A stretch of 64,000 nt of DNA from Segetibacter koreensis DSM 18137. Lineage in GTDB: Bacteria; Bacteroidota; Bacteroidia; Chitinophagales; Chitinophagaceae. Both the position numbers and the translations under genes were made by a program. The DNA lies in NCBI RefSeq assembly GCF_000374045.1, contig NZ_KB893348.1, positions 62,001 through 126,000 on the forward strand. The letters run 5' to 3'. Positions within the stretch are counted from its first letter, which is position 1. Every line of letters begins with the position of its first letter. The notes under the pieces are model-generated. The model had not been told where the DNA came from. It ran no database searches and saw only the letters and a list, made by a program, of their open reading frames with translations. Shown here one piece after another: positions 27,897-37,205 of the stretch.

Positions 27897-28284
27897 GAAT
27901 GAACTTTTTATTTAAGAACACATTACGCACCCTCGATACTCTTTTAATAAATGCGGTTTCTGTTGAACTGAGGGAGGTGCTTCATCTACGACAAATAATA
28001 TTTATATTTAATCCCTCTTTTGTTACCGCTTTCATTATTTCTTCTATTACTACATCTTTGCGGTCGGGCTTAACAAATGTTTCATCGTTAACTTTTCCAC
28101 GCTTTTTTGCCGTTTTATAAATAAAACCTTATCAAATATTTCAAAAGCTTCAAAGCTAATTTGATAAGTATTATTTTTATTTCATTTAAAAAAACTCTTA
28201 AAACAAAACTTCCGGCCTTTTAAAGAAACGGAAGTTCTTGTTAAGTGTATAAACGTATTGTTATTATGCTCTCTCTTTAAAAGC
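27897..28284. other. Intergenic region with terminator and possible gene remnant
   Basis: About 390 bases. A terminator for the downstream minus-strand gene sits at 28207-28236. On the minus strand an open stretch 28128 to 27985 reads as a plausible charged protein piece (KKRGKVNDETFVKPDRKD, then VVIEEIMKAVTKEGLNI) but has no usable start and ends at TGA 27984-27982, so it may be a remnant of a lost gene. The plus-strand ORF here looks like its shadow. Confidence 0.4.
28207..28236 (-). terminator. Terminator of the Gfo/Idh/MocA gene at 28285
   Basis: An 8-bp stem (28207-28214 with 28229-28236, AACTTCCG) with a 14-base loop, followed on the minus strand by TTGTTTTAAGAG and a run of T. Located 49 bases after the stop codon of the minus-strand gene. 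Confidence 0.7.
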
Positions 28285-29442
28285 TTATATCGTGTAATCA
28301 ACCCATTTTTCATCGCTTTGGCTGCTCTTAACGGTACTTTCTATAAACGCCATTCCTCTTATCCCCTCTTTTATAGAAGGAAATTCTATTACACTATTAT
28401 CTATTGAAGAACCATTAATTTTAGCCGATATGGTTAGCGCAAAATTTCTGTAAATGTTACCAAAAGCTTCTAAATATCCTTCGGGATGACCGCCCGGGGT
28501 ACGGGTATTTTGTTTAGCTATATCGCTTAGATATGCAGAACCCGCTCTGAGCACTTCTGCGGGTTTATCAATCCATTTTAGCAATAATGTATTCGGTTCG
28601 TGTTGGTGCCATTCAATACCGCCATTCTCACCATACACTTTTATTGACAAGTTATTTTCCTCCCCTGCCGCAACTTGTGTTGCAAATAAAACACCTGAAG
28701 CACCGTTGTTAAACTTCAAAAGCACACTACCATCGTCATCGAGGCCGCGACCATCTACAACAGTAGTCAGGTCTGCACACAACTTGGTAACTTCCAACCC
28801 AGTAATGTATTCTGCAAGGTTAAAAGCATGTGTTCCTATGTCGCCCATTACAGCACTTTTACCTGATTTTTTAGGATCCATTCTCCATGCTGCACCTTGG
28901 TTTCCTTCTCTTTCGGTTAGCCTGGCTAACCAACCTTGCCTGTATTCTACATATACTTTTCTTATTTTTCCAAGGGTGCCTTTCTTTATTAAATCTTTTG
29001 CCTGCTTTACCATAGGGTAGCCGGTATATGTGTGGGTAAGGCATAATGTAAGGCCTGTTTCTTCCAATTTCTCATTCAATTTTTTCGCTTCTTCCAGAGA
29101 CAGGGTAACAGGTTTTTCAACCACAACATTAAAACCTTTGTCCAGGGCCATAATCGCAGGTCCGAAGTGTGCGAAATTAGGCGTAACAATAGTTACAAAA
29201 TCCATTCGCTTGTCTGCCGGTAACTGGCTTTCTTTTTCAAGCATTTCTTCATAAGTAGTATAAATTCTATCTTCAGGAAGAAATAAAGAACGTCCGCTGT
29301 CAATCGCAATTTCCTTATTTATACTTAACGATCCGCAAACTAATTCTACCAAACCATCCATATTGGCTGCAATACGATGAATGGCTCCAATAAAGGCGTC
29401 TTTACCTCCGCCTATCATACCCATACGAAGTTTTCTGTTCAT
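28285..29442 (-). CDS. Gfo/Idh/MocA family oxidoreductase (second copy in cluster)
   Basis: 385 aa. Rossmann opening RMGMIGGGKDAFIGAIHRIA, EKPVTLSLEEAKKLNE with the conserved EKP lysine, and GDIGTHAFNLAEYITG with the DxxxH motif. No signal peptide seen. It differs from the copy at 20376 (different start and substrate-lid sequence), so the two probably act on different positions or substrates. Close relatives are dehydrogenases acting on inositol, scyllo-inosose or glucosides. Next to a TonB-dependent receptor gene on the same strand. Confidence 0.92.
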   Translation of the reverse strand: MNRKLRMGMIGGGKDAFIGAIHRIAANMDGLVELVCGSLSINKEIAIDSGRSLFLPEDRIYTTYEEMLEKESQLPADKRMDFVTIVTPNFAHFGPAIMALDKGFNVVVEKPVTLSLEEAKKLNEKLEETGLTLCLTHTYTGYPMVKQAKDLIKKGTLGKIRKVYVEYRQGWLARLTEREGNQGAAWRMDPKKSGKSAVMGDIGTHAFNLAEYITGLEVTKLCADLTTVVDGRGLDDDGSVLLKFNNGASGVLFATQVAAGEENNLSIKVYGENGGIEWHQHEPNTLLLKWIDKPAEVLRAGSAYLSDIAKQNTRTPGGHPEGYLEAFGNIYRNFALTISAKINGSSIDNSVIEFPSIKEGIRGMAFIESTVKSSQSDEKWVDYTI

Positions 29443-29589
29443 AGCAAGTAATAGTTCTATTTTAGTTAATAATAGTTTTGACTTTTTCTATAAGGGTTGT
29501 AAAACTATCATTTTATTTTTCATTAACACTAAGAAGGAGTTGAAAAAAATAATTACTTCCAAAAGCATACCTATCAGCACCAACAATTT

Positions 29590-31680
29590 TTATAAATTTT
29601 TATTTGGACTAATGACATATTGAAAGGAAATACCCGCAAGAAAGTTAATACCAGGTGCTGCATTGTAAAACCGATTAGCAGCAGCATTTATATCATTTCC
29701 TAAACTGTACGTTTCATTTAAAAGATTATCGCCACTTACAAAGAAACCAGCATTAATATGTTGATTAAAAACATGCTTGTATCCTGCTTTAAATCCTAAC
29801 AAATTATAAGCACTTGCATAATCAGCATTTGCATCGTTTAAAGCTATTTTGCTACTATAGAAATAATTCGCGTTTACATATATACCAGGTTTCGTTTCTA
29901 CGTTTAGCAGCGCAGCAACTGTATGAGGAGCGACACCGGGGATGCGGTTATTTGAATAATCCGCATCTAATTGCTTGAATTGTTTATACTGAAAATGATG
30001 GTAAGAATAACTCACCTGCAAGCCTGAGTTAGTTATAAATTGATTGGGATTTCGGCTAATTGTGTAATTTAAAGCCGTTTCTATTCCTTTCTGTTGTGTT
30101 TTTCCTGCATTAATAAAATAGTCGGCCCCACTACTATCGCGTCTCTGGCTGATTGAATTTTGTAATTGGAATGTGAATGCATTAACATCTATAAATAGCC
30201 TGTTACTAATTAAATAACTGCGGATACCTAATTCAAAATTGTTACCTTTTTCTGCTTGCAAATTAGTGTTAATAACACTTGTAGAGGGCAACAACTCTGC
30301 TACAGTTGGCGGAGAAAATCCTTTGGATACGACACCATAAACTGAGACTTTCTCATTTAGTTTCTTTAATAAAGAAAACCTGGGAGAAAATTGATTATTG
30401 AAATGAGATTTATAATTAAAGGAAGGAACAATAGAGAGCCTATTAAACTCGATGGAAGATGTATTCAGGCTTACACCGGCAGTTGCAATCCAGCCTTTTG
30501 AAAAACTTAATTCTGCCTGGGCAAATACAATAGCCTGGTAATTATTCACTTCATCATCTGTCTGCAATGAGTCAGGCTTACCGCTCGTGTTTTTATAAAC
30601 TTTAATAGTAGAATAGCCCTTTTGAAATTCTGCTCCTGCAATTAAATTTAACTGCGCTTTTTTAACATTGGTGTTATAACTAAAAGTTGTTCTCCCTCCA
30701 AAATTGGGCTCTAATCTTTTTTCGTAATTGCGGATGGCAGGATTATCTATTTTTGAAAAGGCACCATACACAGATGTATTGTTTTTAAAATGCTCAGTAA
30801 AGTTGTACTGGTGGTCTACTCCCGCCCAAAACATTTTTTGTTGAATAGACGCATTGTTTTGAATAGCTCCCGGAAAAATTCCAGCAGCAGGTCTTGCAGC
30901 TTTTGGATTATTAAGAAATTGCGTCTTAGTTAATCCACCGGGTGTTTGGTAAAACAAATCTCCAAACAAAACATGGGCAGAAAGTTCTTGCTTTTTACTG
31001 GCAGTAATTTTTGAATCCCATGTTATAATATCTCGCCTCATAGCACTTTGCTCCCTGTATCCATCACTTGATTGGTGGGTATATGATATTGAGTTTTGAT
31101 AGGTTTCACTGCCACCGCTGGCAGATATGTTTACATTATTAGTATTATAGCTTCCTCTTGAATAATTTATAGATAATTGATTATTGCTTGTATTTGGAAC
31201 ACTATTAATAAGCATTACACCACCCATTCCGGCTCCATACAAACTGCTGCCGGGTCCTTTTAATATTTCTACAGATGAAAAATTGTAAAACGACAACTGA
31301 TTTAAATAAGTATTGCCACCGGGATCAGAAAAAGGTATGCCATTCAAATAAACTTTGACATTGCGTACCCCAAATGGAGAACGCAGAGAACTGCCTCTGA
31401 TATTTAAACGGTAGCTTCCGGGAGAGCGTTCTTCCATGCGAACTCCTGGAACTGCATTGATAGCAGGTAAAACGGAAATGGTTGAGTACCTCTCAAGCTG
31501 CTGTTTGTTTACGACGCCAACTGCTCCTGCCGTTTCATTAAGTTTCCGGTTTTGTTCATATCCCTTTACAACCACATCCTCTAATTTTTTTACAGACAAA
31601 GTATCCTGCTCTGCTTGTTGAGCAAAAGACTTGGCATAAAAAAGGACAGGGATAAAAAAACAAAGGAGATTTTTCTTCAT
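29590..31680 (-). CDS. TonB-dependent outer-membrane receptor
   Basis: 696 aa from the ATG at 31680, which begins a Sec signal (KKNLLCFFIPVLFYAKSFAQ); the frame upstream of it lacks one. The plug domain shows LEDVVVKGYEQNRKLNETAG, INAVPGVRMEERSPGSYRLN and IRGSSLRSPFGVRNVKVYLNG, then EILKGPGSSLYGAGMGGV. The rest is a 22-strand barrel, ending NETYSLGNDINAAANRFY and a short aromatic C-terminus. No carboxypeptidase-like or STN domain, and no SusD partner here, so it resembles siderophore, vitamin or metal receptors rather than SusC. Substrate unknown; no cobalamin riboswitch was seen upstream. Confidence 0.92.
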   Translation of the reverse strand: MKKNLLCFFIPVLFYAKSFAQQAEQDTLSVKKLEDVVVKGYEQNRKLNETAGAVGVVNKQQLERYSTISVLPAINAVPGVRMEERSPGSYRLNIRGSSLRSPFGVRNVKVYLNGIPFSDPGGNTYLNQLSFYNFSSVEILKGPGSSLYGAGMGGVMLINSVPNTSNNQLSINYSRGSYNTNNVNISASGGSETYQNSISYTHQSSDGYREQSAMRRDIITWDSKITASKKQELSAHVLFGDLFYQTPGGLTKTQFLNNPKAARPAAGIFPGAIQNNASIQQKMFWAGVDHQYNFTEHFKNNTSVYGAFSKIDNPAIRNYEKRLEPNFGGRTTFSYNTNVKKAQLNLIAGAEFQKGYSTIKVYKNTSGKPDSLQTDDEVNNYQAIVFAQAELSFSKGWIATAGVSLNTSSIEFNRLSIVPSFNYKSHFNNQFSPRFSLLKKLNEKVSVYGVVSKGFSPPTVAELLPSTSVINTNLQAEKGNNFELGIRSYLISNRLFIDVNAFTFQLQNSISQRRDSSGADYFINAGKTQQKGIETALNYTISRNPNQFITNSGLQVSYSYHHFQYKQFKQLDADYSNNRIPGVAPHTVAALLNVETKPGIYVNANYFYSSKIALNDANADYASAYNLLGFKAGYKHVFNQHINAGFFVSGDNLLNETYSLGNDINAAANRFYNAAPGINFLAGISFQYVISPNKNL

Positions 31681-31770
31681 AGATTTTTTAAATATGATTA
31701 ATATAAATTTTTGAAACACAAAATAGATTCGCATGTAGGTGTAACAGCCGTAGCTATAAGTAATAAGCAA

Positions 31771-31797
31771 ATAAGACGGCTATTATTGCCGTCTTAT
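31771..31797. terminator. Perfect 10-bp stem-loop downstream of the aldolase gene
   Basis: Arms ATAAGACGGC (31771-31780) and its complement (31788-31797) around a 7-base loop. On the minus strand it lies 116 bases beyond the aldolase stop and ahead of the TonB receptor, followed by ATTTGCTTATT, so it is a plausible but weak terminator. Confidence 0.6.
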
Positions 31798-31912
31798 CAA
31801 AAATATATCTACGATCAATCTTCGAAACAAGGTTAAAAAGAAAATTTTGCATCATCTTTCATTGCCAAATGTTGATCTTAATTGCACTCAACGGTAAAAA
31901 TAAAAATAAAAA

Positions 31913-32980
31913 TTATGCGTTTCTGTTTATGCAATTCAGATCTTCAAAAGCAACTTCCAGGCGTTTAACAAATGCTTCTTCACCTTTGCGTAACCACACG
32001 CGTGGGTCATAAAACTTCTTATTGGGCTTGTCCGCACCTTCAGGATTACCAAGTTGCCCCTGTAGATACGCTTCATTTTTTTTGTAGGTATTTAAAACAC
32101 CTTCCCAAAAAGCCCATTGCATATCAGTATCAATGTTCATTTTAATAGCACCATAGCTGATTGCTTCGCGAATCTGATTTTGAGGAGAACCGCTTCCGCC
32201 ATGAAAAACAAAAAACACGGGTTTCTCTTCGGTTCCAAATTGTTCTTTAATGTATTCCTGGCTGTTCTTCAAAATTATCGGACGTAGTTCTACATTTCCC
32301 GGACTATACACTCCGTGTACGTTTCCAAAAGCTGCAGCTACTGTAAACAGGTTACCAACTTTTCGCAACTCCTCGTAAGCGTACGCAACATCTTTGGGTT
32401 GAGTATAGAGTTTGTCGTTTTCTACATCACTGTTATCTACTCCATCTTCCTCACCACCAGTTACACCCAATTCTATCTCTACAGCCATACCTAAAGGGGC
32501 CAATCGTTTAAAGAACTGAACTGAAGTTTCAATATTTTCTTCCACAGGTTCTTCAGACAGATCAAGCATGTGAGAGCTAAACAAAGGCGTACCTTTTTCT
32601 TTAAAAAATTGCTCACCGCAATCAATAAGGCCACTTATCCATGGCAACCACTTTTTAGCAGCATGGTCAGTGTGTATAACTACAGGAACACCATAATATT
32701 TTGCAACGGTATGAATGTGCATAGCACCAGAAACAGCTCCATAAATATTTGCCTGCATTTTATCATTTGGCATTCCTTTACCAGCAATAAACTGTGCACC
32801 ACTATTAGAAAATTGAATAATAACAGGAGAGTTCACTTTCGCCGCTGTTTCCAATGTGGCATTAATAGAATTAGTTCCAATACAATTTACTGCAGGCAAC
32901 GCAAATTCATTTTCTTTAGCATCTTTTAAAAGAGCTTCCAATTCGTCGCCAAACAATACACCAGCTTTGTATTTTTTCAT
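31913..32980 (-). CDS. fbaA: Class II fructose-bisphosphate aldolase
   Basis: 355 aa, long class II (E. coli FbaA) type. Shows FALPAVNCIGTNSINA, the VVIHTDHAAKKW metal-binding stretch with D105 and H106, the GVTGGEEDGVDN glutamate motif, FGNVHGVYSPGNV and VFHGGSGSP, plus NIDTDMQWAFWEG. It cleaves fructose 1,6-bisphosphate to triose phosphates in glycolysis. Single gene between the TonB receptor and the pnuC remnant. Confidence 0.97.
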   Translation of the reverse strand: MKKYKAGVLFGDELEALLKDAKENEFALPAVNCIGTNSINATLETAAKVNSPVIIQFSNSGAQFIAGKGMPNDKMQANIYGAVSGAMHIHTVAKYYGVPVVIHTDHAAKKWLPWISGLIDCGEQFFKEKGTPLFSSHMLDLSEEPVEENIETSVQFFKRLAPLGMAVEIELGVTGGEEDGVDNSDVENDKLYTQPKDVAYAYEELRKVGNLFTVAAAFGNVHGVYSPGNVELRPIILKNSQEYIKEQFGTEEKPVFFVFHGGSGSPQNQIREAISYGAIKMNIDTDMQWAFWEGVLNTYKKNEAYLQGQLGNPEGADKPNKKFYDPRVWLRKGEEAFVKRLEVAFEDLNCINRNA

Positions 32981-33405
32981 TTTCTGGACTGATTTAAAAT
33001 ATTTATTATAAATTATAACTACAAAGTAACTGTAAGGAAGTCAAATTAAATTTACTTAATCAATATTTTTATCGTTTTCTCTTGCTTTCCAACATTTTGG
33101 TAAACGTACTTTTATCTTTACAAAAATTAAATATTGCATTTACCTGAATTCTACACCTGTTTTTTTGCTGCCTTACAATAAAGGCGGTTTTTAAAATTTG
33201 TTGCAGTTGCACAAGGAAATTATAAGTGTATTGTTCTCTCAGACGAAAATACTTATGCCTCAGCTACCGCTTACAATGGCCTGTTTGTTATGCAAAAAAG
33301 AAGGTTGAAATATATAGGGGAATAGAGTCTTTACCAGTTTTCAGTTCGTGGCGCTATCAATTTTGGCATTCATTGGATTGATGTCGTGGCATAAAAAAGC
33401 TAGAT
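32981..33405. other. Intergenic region holding the pnuC remnant
   Basis: The left half (32981-33180) is AT-rich upstream DNA of fbaA with no gene. The right half contains the decayed pnuC described at 33180-33419. Confidence 0.6.
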
Positions 33406-33419
33406 ATGCAAGAGCTTAA
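33180..33419 (+). pseudogene. pnuC: Remnant of pnuC (nicotinamide riboside transporter)
   Basis: Only pieces survive. In one frame (about 33209-33258) EIISVLFSQTK corresponds to the PnuC region IVSVL-FSQTKLYADMG, but bases are missing inside it and the downstream piece is readable only after a frameshift (TYAS-A-AYNGL). In another frame, 33318-33419 encodes VFTSFQFVALSILAFIGLMS ending WHKKARYARA, closely resembling the C-terminal helix of PnuC, and its TAA overlaps the start of the NadR-like gene by 14 bases, as is typical of intact pnuC-nadR pairs. A TAG at 33315-33317 precedes the last piece. Most of the transporter (about 150 residues) is gone. Confidence 0.65.
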
Positions 33420-33969
33420 AAAAATAGTAGTTATAGGACCGGAAAGCACAGGCAAAAGCAGTTTGTGCGAGTTACTTGCCAAACACTTTAAGACCTTTTG
33501 GGTTCCCGAATTTGCCAGGGAATATTTACTTACTAATGGCACAAACTATACTTACGACAATCTGTTAACGATTGCCAAAGGACAGGTGGCGCTGGAAGAT
33601 GAGTATATTGGTAAGTCAATAAAGCGGTTCGAGGTAAAAAATCAAGATTTTGAGAATCCCATGCTGTTTGTAGATACCGATATGTATGTTATGAAAGTAT
33701 GGTGTGAGTATGTATTTGGTAAATGTCACGCCTATATTGAGGATAAGATAACAGAAAGAAAAGCAGACTTCTACCTCCTATGCAATGTCGATCTACCGTG
33801 GGCGCAAGATGAACTGCGGGAATATCCTGATTTGGAAACACGTAAAGAATTGTATGAAATTTATAAGAACATTCTTATTAACCAAAGTGTTCCCTGGGCT
33901 GTTATCTCCGGAAATTATGAAGAAAGACTGCAGACAGCCATTAACACTATTAATAATGCTTTTACTTAG
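33406..33969 (+). CDS. NadR/nicotinamide riboside kinase-like ATPase
   Basis: 187 aa. Walker A G11-x(4)-G-K17-S18 in IGPESTGKSS, followed by LLAKHFKTFWVPEFAREYL, FVDTDMYVMKVWCEYVFG and CNVDLPWAQDELREYPD, the pattern of the ribosylnicotinamide kinase domain of NadR. The enzyme makes NMN from nicotinamide riboside. It usually follows pnuC and overlaps it; here the transporter is a remnant while this gene is intact, which raises the question of its substrate source. It overlaps the convergent mtgA by 8 bases. Confidence 0.88.
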   Translation: MQELKKIVVIGPESTGKSSLCELLAKHFKTFWVPEFAREYLLTNGTNYTYDNLLTIAKGQVALEDEYIGKSIKRFEVKNQDFENPMLFVDTDMYVMKVWCEYVFGKCHAYIEDKITERKADFYLLCNVDLPWAQDELREYPDLETRKELYEIYKNILINQSVPWAVISGNYEERLQTAINTINNAFT

Positions 33970-34684
33970 GTGTATAAATTAGTTTTTGAATGTCAGGGTC
34001 GTCTTCAATATTTCTCATTTGCTGCAAAACTCTAGGATATTTCCAGCTAACCCAACGACTCATAGGTTTAACTGAATACTTTTTGGGGTTAGGAAGGCAG
34101 GCTATGATCATTGCAGCTTCTGCGCGGCTTAAACGAGTTGCCGGTTTTCTAAAATACTGTTGTGACGCTGCCTCAATTCCAAAAACACCCTCGCCCATTT
34201 CCGCAACATTCAAGTAAACTTCCAGTATTCTCTCTTTACCCCAAACCCATTCAATCATTTTAGTATAATAAGCCTCTGGTATCTTTCGCAAATACCTGCT
34301 GATACCACTACCCTGCCACAAGAAAACATTTTTGGCTACCTGCTGACTAATGGTGCTTGCTCCGGCTCCTGCCACTTTTTTCTTTTTTCTTGAATTTCCC
34401 TGCAAACTTTTTTCTAAAGATTTCCAATCAAATCCATTGTGGTCCGGAAAAAGCTGATCTTCACTAGCCATTGCGGCTAGTTTTGCGGATGGCGCTATTT
34501 CAGACATATTAACATAATCTCTTTTCAATCCGTATCCTCCAAACAAACTGCCTAGTTGCGTAAGTGTTATCGGCGGAATCACCCACTTGCACATAAGCAG
34601 ATAAAGATTTGAAAGAAAGAAAGCCCAAAGGAACCACTTTAGTATTTTACGGAATATTCTGGAAAAAAGGTCTTTAACAGTCAT
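33962..34684 (-). CDS. mtgA: Monofunctional biosynthetic peptidoglycan transglycosylase
   Basis: 240 aa from the ATG at 34684 (a frame extension to 34702 needs TTG). One N-terminal membrane helix (about 14-34), then the GT51 domain: AMASEDQLFPDHNGFDW, the conserved GAGASTISQQVAKNVFLW motif, EAYYTKMIEWVWGKERILEVYLN and NVAEMGEGVFGIEAAS. It polymerises lipid II into glycan strands without a transpeptidase domain. Overlaps the end of the NadR-like gene by 8 bases. Confidence 0.95.
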   Translation of the reverse strand: MTVKDLFSRIFRKILKWFLWAFFLSNLYLLMCKWVIPPITLTQLGSLFGGYGLKRDYVNMSEIAPSAKLAAMASEDQLFPDHNGFDWKSLEKSLQGNSRKKKKVAGAGASTISQQVAKNVFLWQGSGISRYLRKIPEAYYTKMIEWVWGKERILEVYLNVAEMGEGVFGIEAASQQYFRKPATRLSRAEAAMIIACLPNPKKYSVKPMSRWVSWKYPRVLQQMRNIEDDPDIQKLIYTPK

Positions 34685-34848
34685 TGAAGTAATAAGCAGC
34701 AAGGTAATATTCTAACGTTTATGCAAATAGCATAGATGTTATTTAATCGCATTAATTTTCCCACATCTAAAAAAGAGATGTCATTTTCAATAAATTTATT
34801 AACAGAAAAAAAACCGTGGAGAATAGATAGTGTACTTGTTTGAACCAG

Positions 34849-35475
34849 TTATCTTAAAGCAAGTATTCCCCATGTCAGTGCTATGCCAAAACCAATCAAT
34901 ATCAACCCGCTAATGCGGTTAATGATATGAATGTTATGAGGCGTTAGCTTTTCCCGTATTCTTCCGGCAAGCATTACTTTGAATATATCGAAGCTGGCCA
35001 CAATGGCAAGGCAGGTGAAATAAACAATTATCCTGTAATTCTGCGATTGAACCAACAAAGAAGTAGATGTGAGGAGCCAAAAGCCAATAACACCGGGATT
35101 GAGGATATTCATAAAATATCCAGACAAAAATATCTTTACATAATGATGAGTTTCCATTTCTATCACCTGCAGACCAGACTCGTTAACCTTAATCTTTTTA
35201 AAAAAGGTTACATAAATGCCCAATGCCACAAGTAATGCACTGCCCCCAAGACCGATCGATATCTTATATTCAAGCAGATCATCAAACATTTGCGTAAAAA
35301 AATTGCTTATCACAACAATGGTTATATCACTCGCTGATACACCGCCAATAAAAGCGAATCCACCTTTGTGACCATGATTTATGCTGTGTTTAATAATAGA
35401 AAAAATAACAGGGCCAACTGAAATGCTGAGCAATAATCCTAATGCAAGTCCTTTCAATAAAGCCGAGCCCATCAT
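34849..35475 (-). CDS. LysE/RhtB family amino-acid exporter
   Basis: 208 aa with about six hydrophobic helices. Starts LLKGLALGLLLSISVGPVIF, which is the LysE family opening, then GGFAFIGGVSASDITIVVIS and MNILNPGVIGFWLLTSTSL with the NP motif. Exports amino acids or related small molecules; substrate not predictable. It starts 22 bases downstream of the stop of the GH3 gene, so the two may be co-transcribed. Confidence 0.9.
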   Translation of the reverse strand: MMGSALLKGLALGLLLSISVGPVIFSIIKHSINHGHKGGFAFIGGVSASDITIVVISNFFTQMFDDLLEYKISIGLGGSALLVALGIYVTFFKKIKVNESGLQVIEMETHHYVKIFLSGYFMNILNPGVIGFWLLTSTSLLVQSQNYRIIVYFTCLAIVASFDIFKVMLAGRIREKLTPHNIHIINRISGLILIGFGIALTWGILALR

Positions 35476-35497
35476 ACTTATATCTACAATTTTTTAT

Positions 35498-37024
35498 TTA
35501 AACCACTCTACCCTGTAAAAATTTTTGCCATTCTTCAAGCATTTCACCCTTTAATACTCTCGGAAACTTGTGCTGCCCTCCTATTTTTCCTTTCTGCCGC
35601 ATAAATTCCATAAAATCTTCTTCCGACAAAACATCAAGAAATACTTCTTTAAGCGCACTGGTTCTTTCAACCGCATAATCATCATTTAGCTGTTTTAGCT
35701 TTTCATCAATCTTGCCACGCAAAATATTTGCGTCTACGCTGTCATCGCAAGCAACATACCAATGATGAGCAAAAAAGTTGTTATACGGAACACCTGCAAC
35801 TGTAAATTCGGGAATAGATATGTTCATTTCTTCACCTACCTGTTTCACAGCTTTGTTCATATTATCTACACTAAGATGTTCACCTACAAGACTTAAAAAA
35901 TGTTTAGTTCTTCCTGTTATTATAATTTCTGCTTTATCCTTATCTACAAATTTTACAGTGTCACCTATGAGGTATCTCCATGTTCCTGCGCTTGTGCTTA
36001 ACAGTAGTGCATAATTTTTACCCTCCTCTACTTCATCCAATAGTAAGACCTGCGGCTTTTCTACCATATTTCCGTCCAGGTCAAAATTGTTCTCATCAAA
36101 GGGAATAAACTCATGGAAAATATGTTCTGAAGTTACCAATCGCATTCCTTTCGCACTCTGACCGTTCTGATAAGCAATAAATCCTTCGCTAGCTAAATAG
36201 GTTTCTATATAAAAAAGAGGTTTTGCCAGCAATTTTTCAAAACCTCTTTTGTATGGTTCAAATGCTACACCTCCATGAACAAAAAAAGCAAGATTTGGCC
36301 AAATGTCGTGTATCGTTTTCACGTTATAACGTTCAATTATTTTTTCCAGGGTCAGCTGCACCCACGCAGGAACACCTACAATAAAACCAATATCCCATTC
36401 CGGAGCTTTCTCAACTATTTCATCAATTTTTTTATCCCAATTTTTGTTTTTAGCTATTTTTTTTCCCGGTTTGTAGAAAGGCTGAAACCAAAAAGGCGCT
36501 TTTTTTTGTGTAATTCCGCTTAGATCTCCCGCGTAATATCCCTGTTGCTTTTCAAGAGCAGTACTTCCTCCTATAGTTAGCCAGCCTTTTCCAATTGATT
36601 TAACAGGAAGTGAATGATAATGACGAAGTGTAAACAGGTGCTTTATCATCGCCATTTTATTTCCATGCAATAAATCATTTGTTATGGGAATATATTTGCT
36701 GGCCGACTCACTGGTGCCGCTGCTAAGCGCATAATATTTTATCTTTCCGGGCCAGCAAACGTCTGGTATATTTTCTAACGACTTGTGCCACCATTCCTTA
36801 TATATTTTATTATAATCGTATACGGGAACAAGCTGTTGAAAACGTCTAGCCGGATCTTTGCTCATTAATATCTCGTCAAACCTAAACTTTTGTCCAAACT
36901 CTGTAAATCTCGCTTTGCGCAAAAGCCTTTTTAAAACTCTCAGCTGCTGATCCTTTATATTGTTTTCAGGGAGCTTTAAGGTTTTTGCTAACCGGGAAGG
37001 CAATTTAATATCGAAGATGGCCAT
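35498..37024 (-). CDS. GH3-family acyl-adenylate/amidosynthetase-like protein
   Basis: 508 aa. Shows FQQLVPVYDYNKIYKEWWH, the adenylate-binding KIKYYALSSGTSESASKYIP, GGVAFEPYKRGFEK, YLASEGFIAYQN and TGRTKHFLSLVGEHLSVDNM, all characteristic of GH3 proteins. The family conjugates acyl acids to amino acids in plants; bacterial members, common in Bacteroidota, have unknown substrates. Complete. It precedes the LysE gene, so an acyl-amino-acid exported by LysE is imaginable, but this is speculation. Confidence 0.93.
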   Translation of the reverse strand: MAIFDIKLPSRLAKTLKLPENNIKDQQLRVLKRLLRKARFTEFGQKFRFDEILMSKDPARRFQQLVPVYDYNKIYKEWWHKSLENIPDVCWPGKIKYYALSSGTSESASKYIPITNDLLHGNKMAMIKHLFTLRHYHSLPVKSIGKGWLTIGGSTALEKQQGYYAGDLSGITQKKAPFWFQPFYKPGKKIAKNKNWDKKIDEIVEKAPEWDIGFIVGVPAWVQLTLEKIIERYNVKTIHDIWPNLAFFVHGGVAFEPYKRGFEKLLAKPLFYIETYLASEGFIAYQNGQSAKGMRLVTSEHIFHEFIPFDENNFDLDGNMVEKPQVLLLDEVEEGKNYALLLSTSAGTWRYLIGDTVKFVDKDKAEIIITGRTKHFLSLVGEHLSVDNMNKAVKQVGEEMNISIPEFTVAGVPYNNFFAHHWYVACDDSVDANILRGKIDEKLKQLNDDYAVERTSALKEVFLDVLSEEDFMEFMRQKGKIGGQHKFPRVLKGEMLEEWQKFLQGRVV

Positions 37025-37205
37025 GCAAAGTTTGAATTAAGAAAAGTTTACGAAAATACATTAAAATGAAAAGAAACAGTTAAAGGCTGAAGTAAAACAA
37101 TTATTCCTTAACAATACAAAACGAACTTATTTTCATTAATAGTCGTAAAAACACTTGTAAATGGAAAAATGTACAAATTCCCTTTTTTTTAAAAAAAAGG
37201 TTGAT

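Noticed and set aside
27899-28120. Plus-strand 73-codon ORF
   Set aside because: No domain, and the minus strand of the same bases gives a more protein-like sequence; likely a shadow.
31681-31900. Possible cobalamin riboswitch upstream of the TonB receptor
   Set aside because: No conserved riboswitch core was seen; the stem-loop at 31771-31797 better fits a terminator of the aldolase gene.
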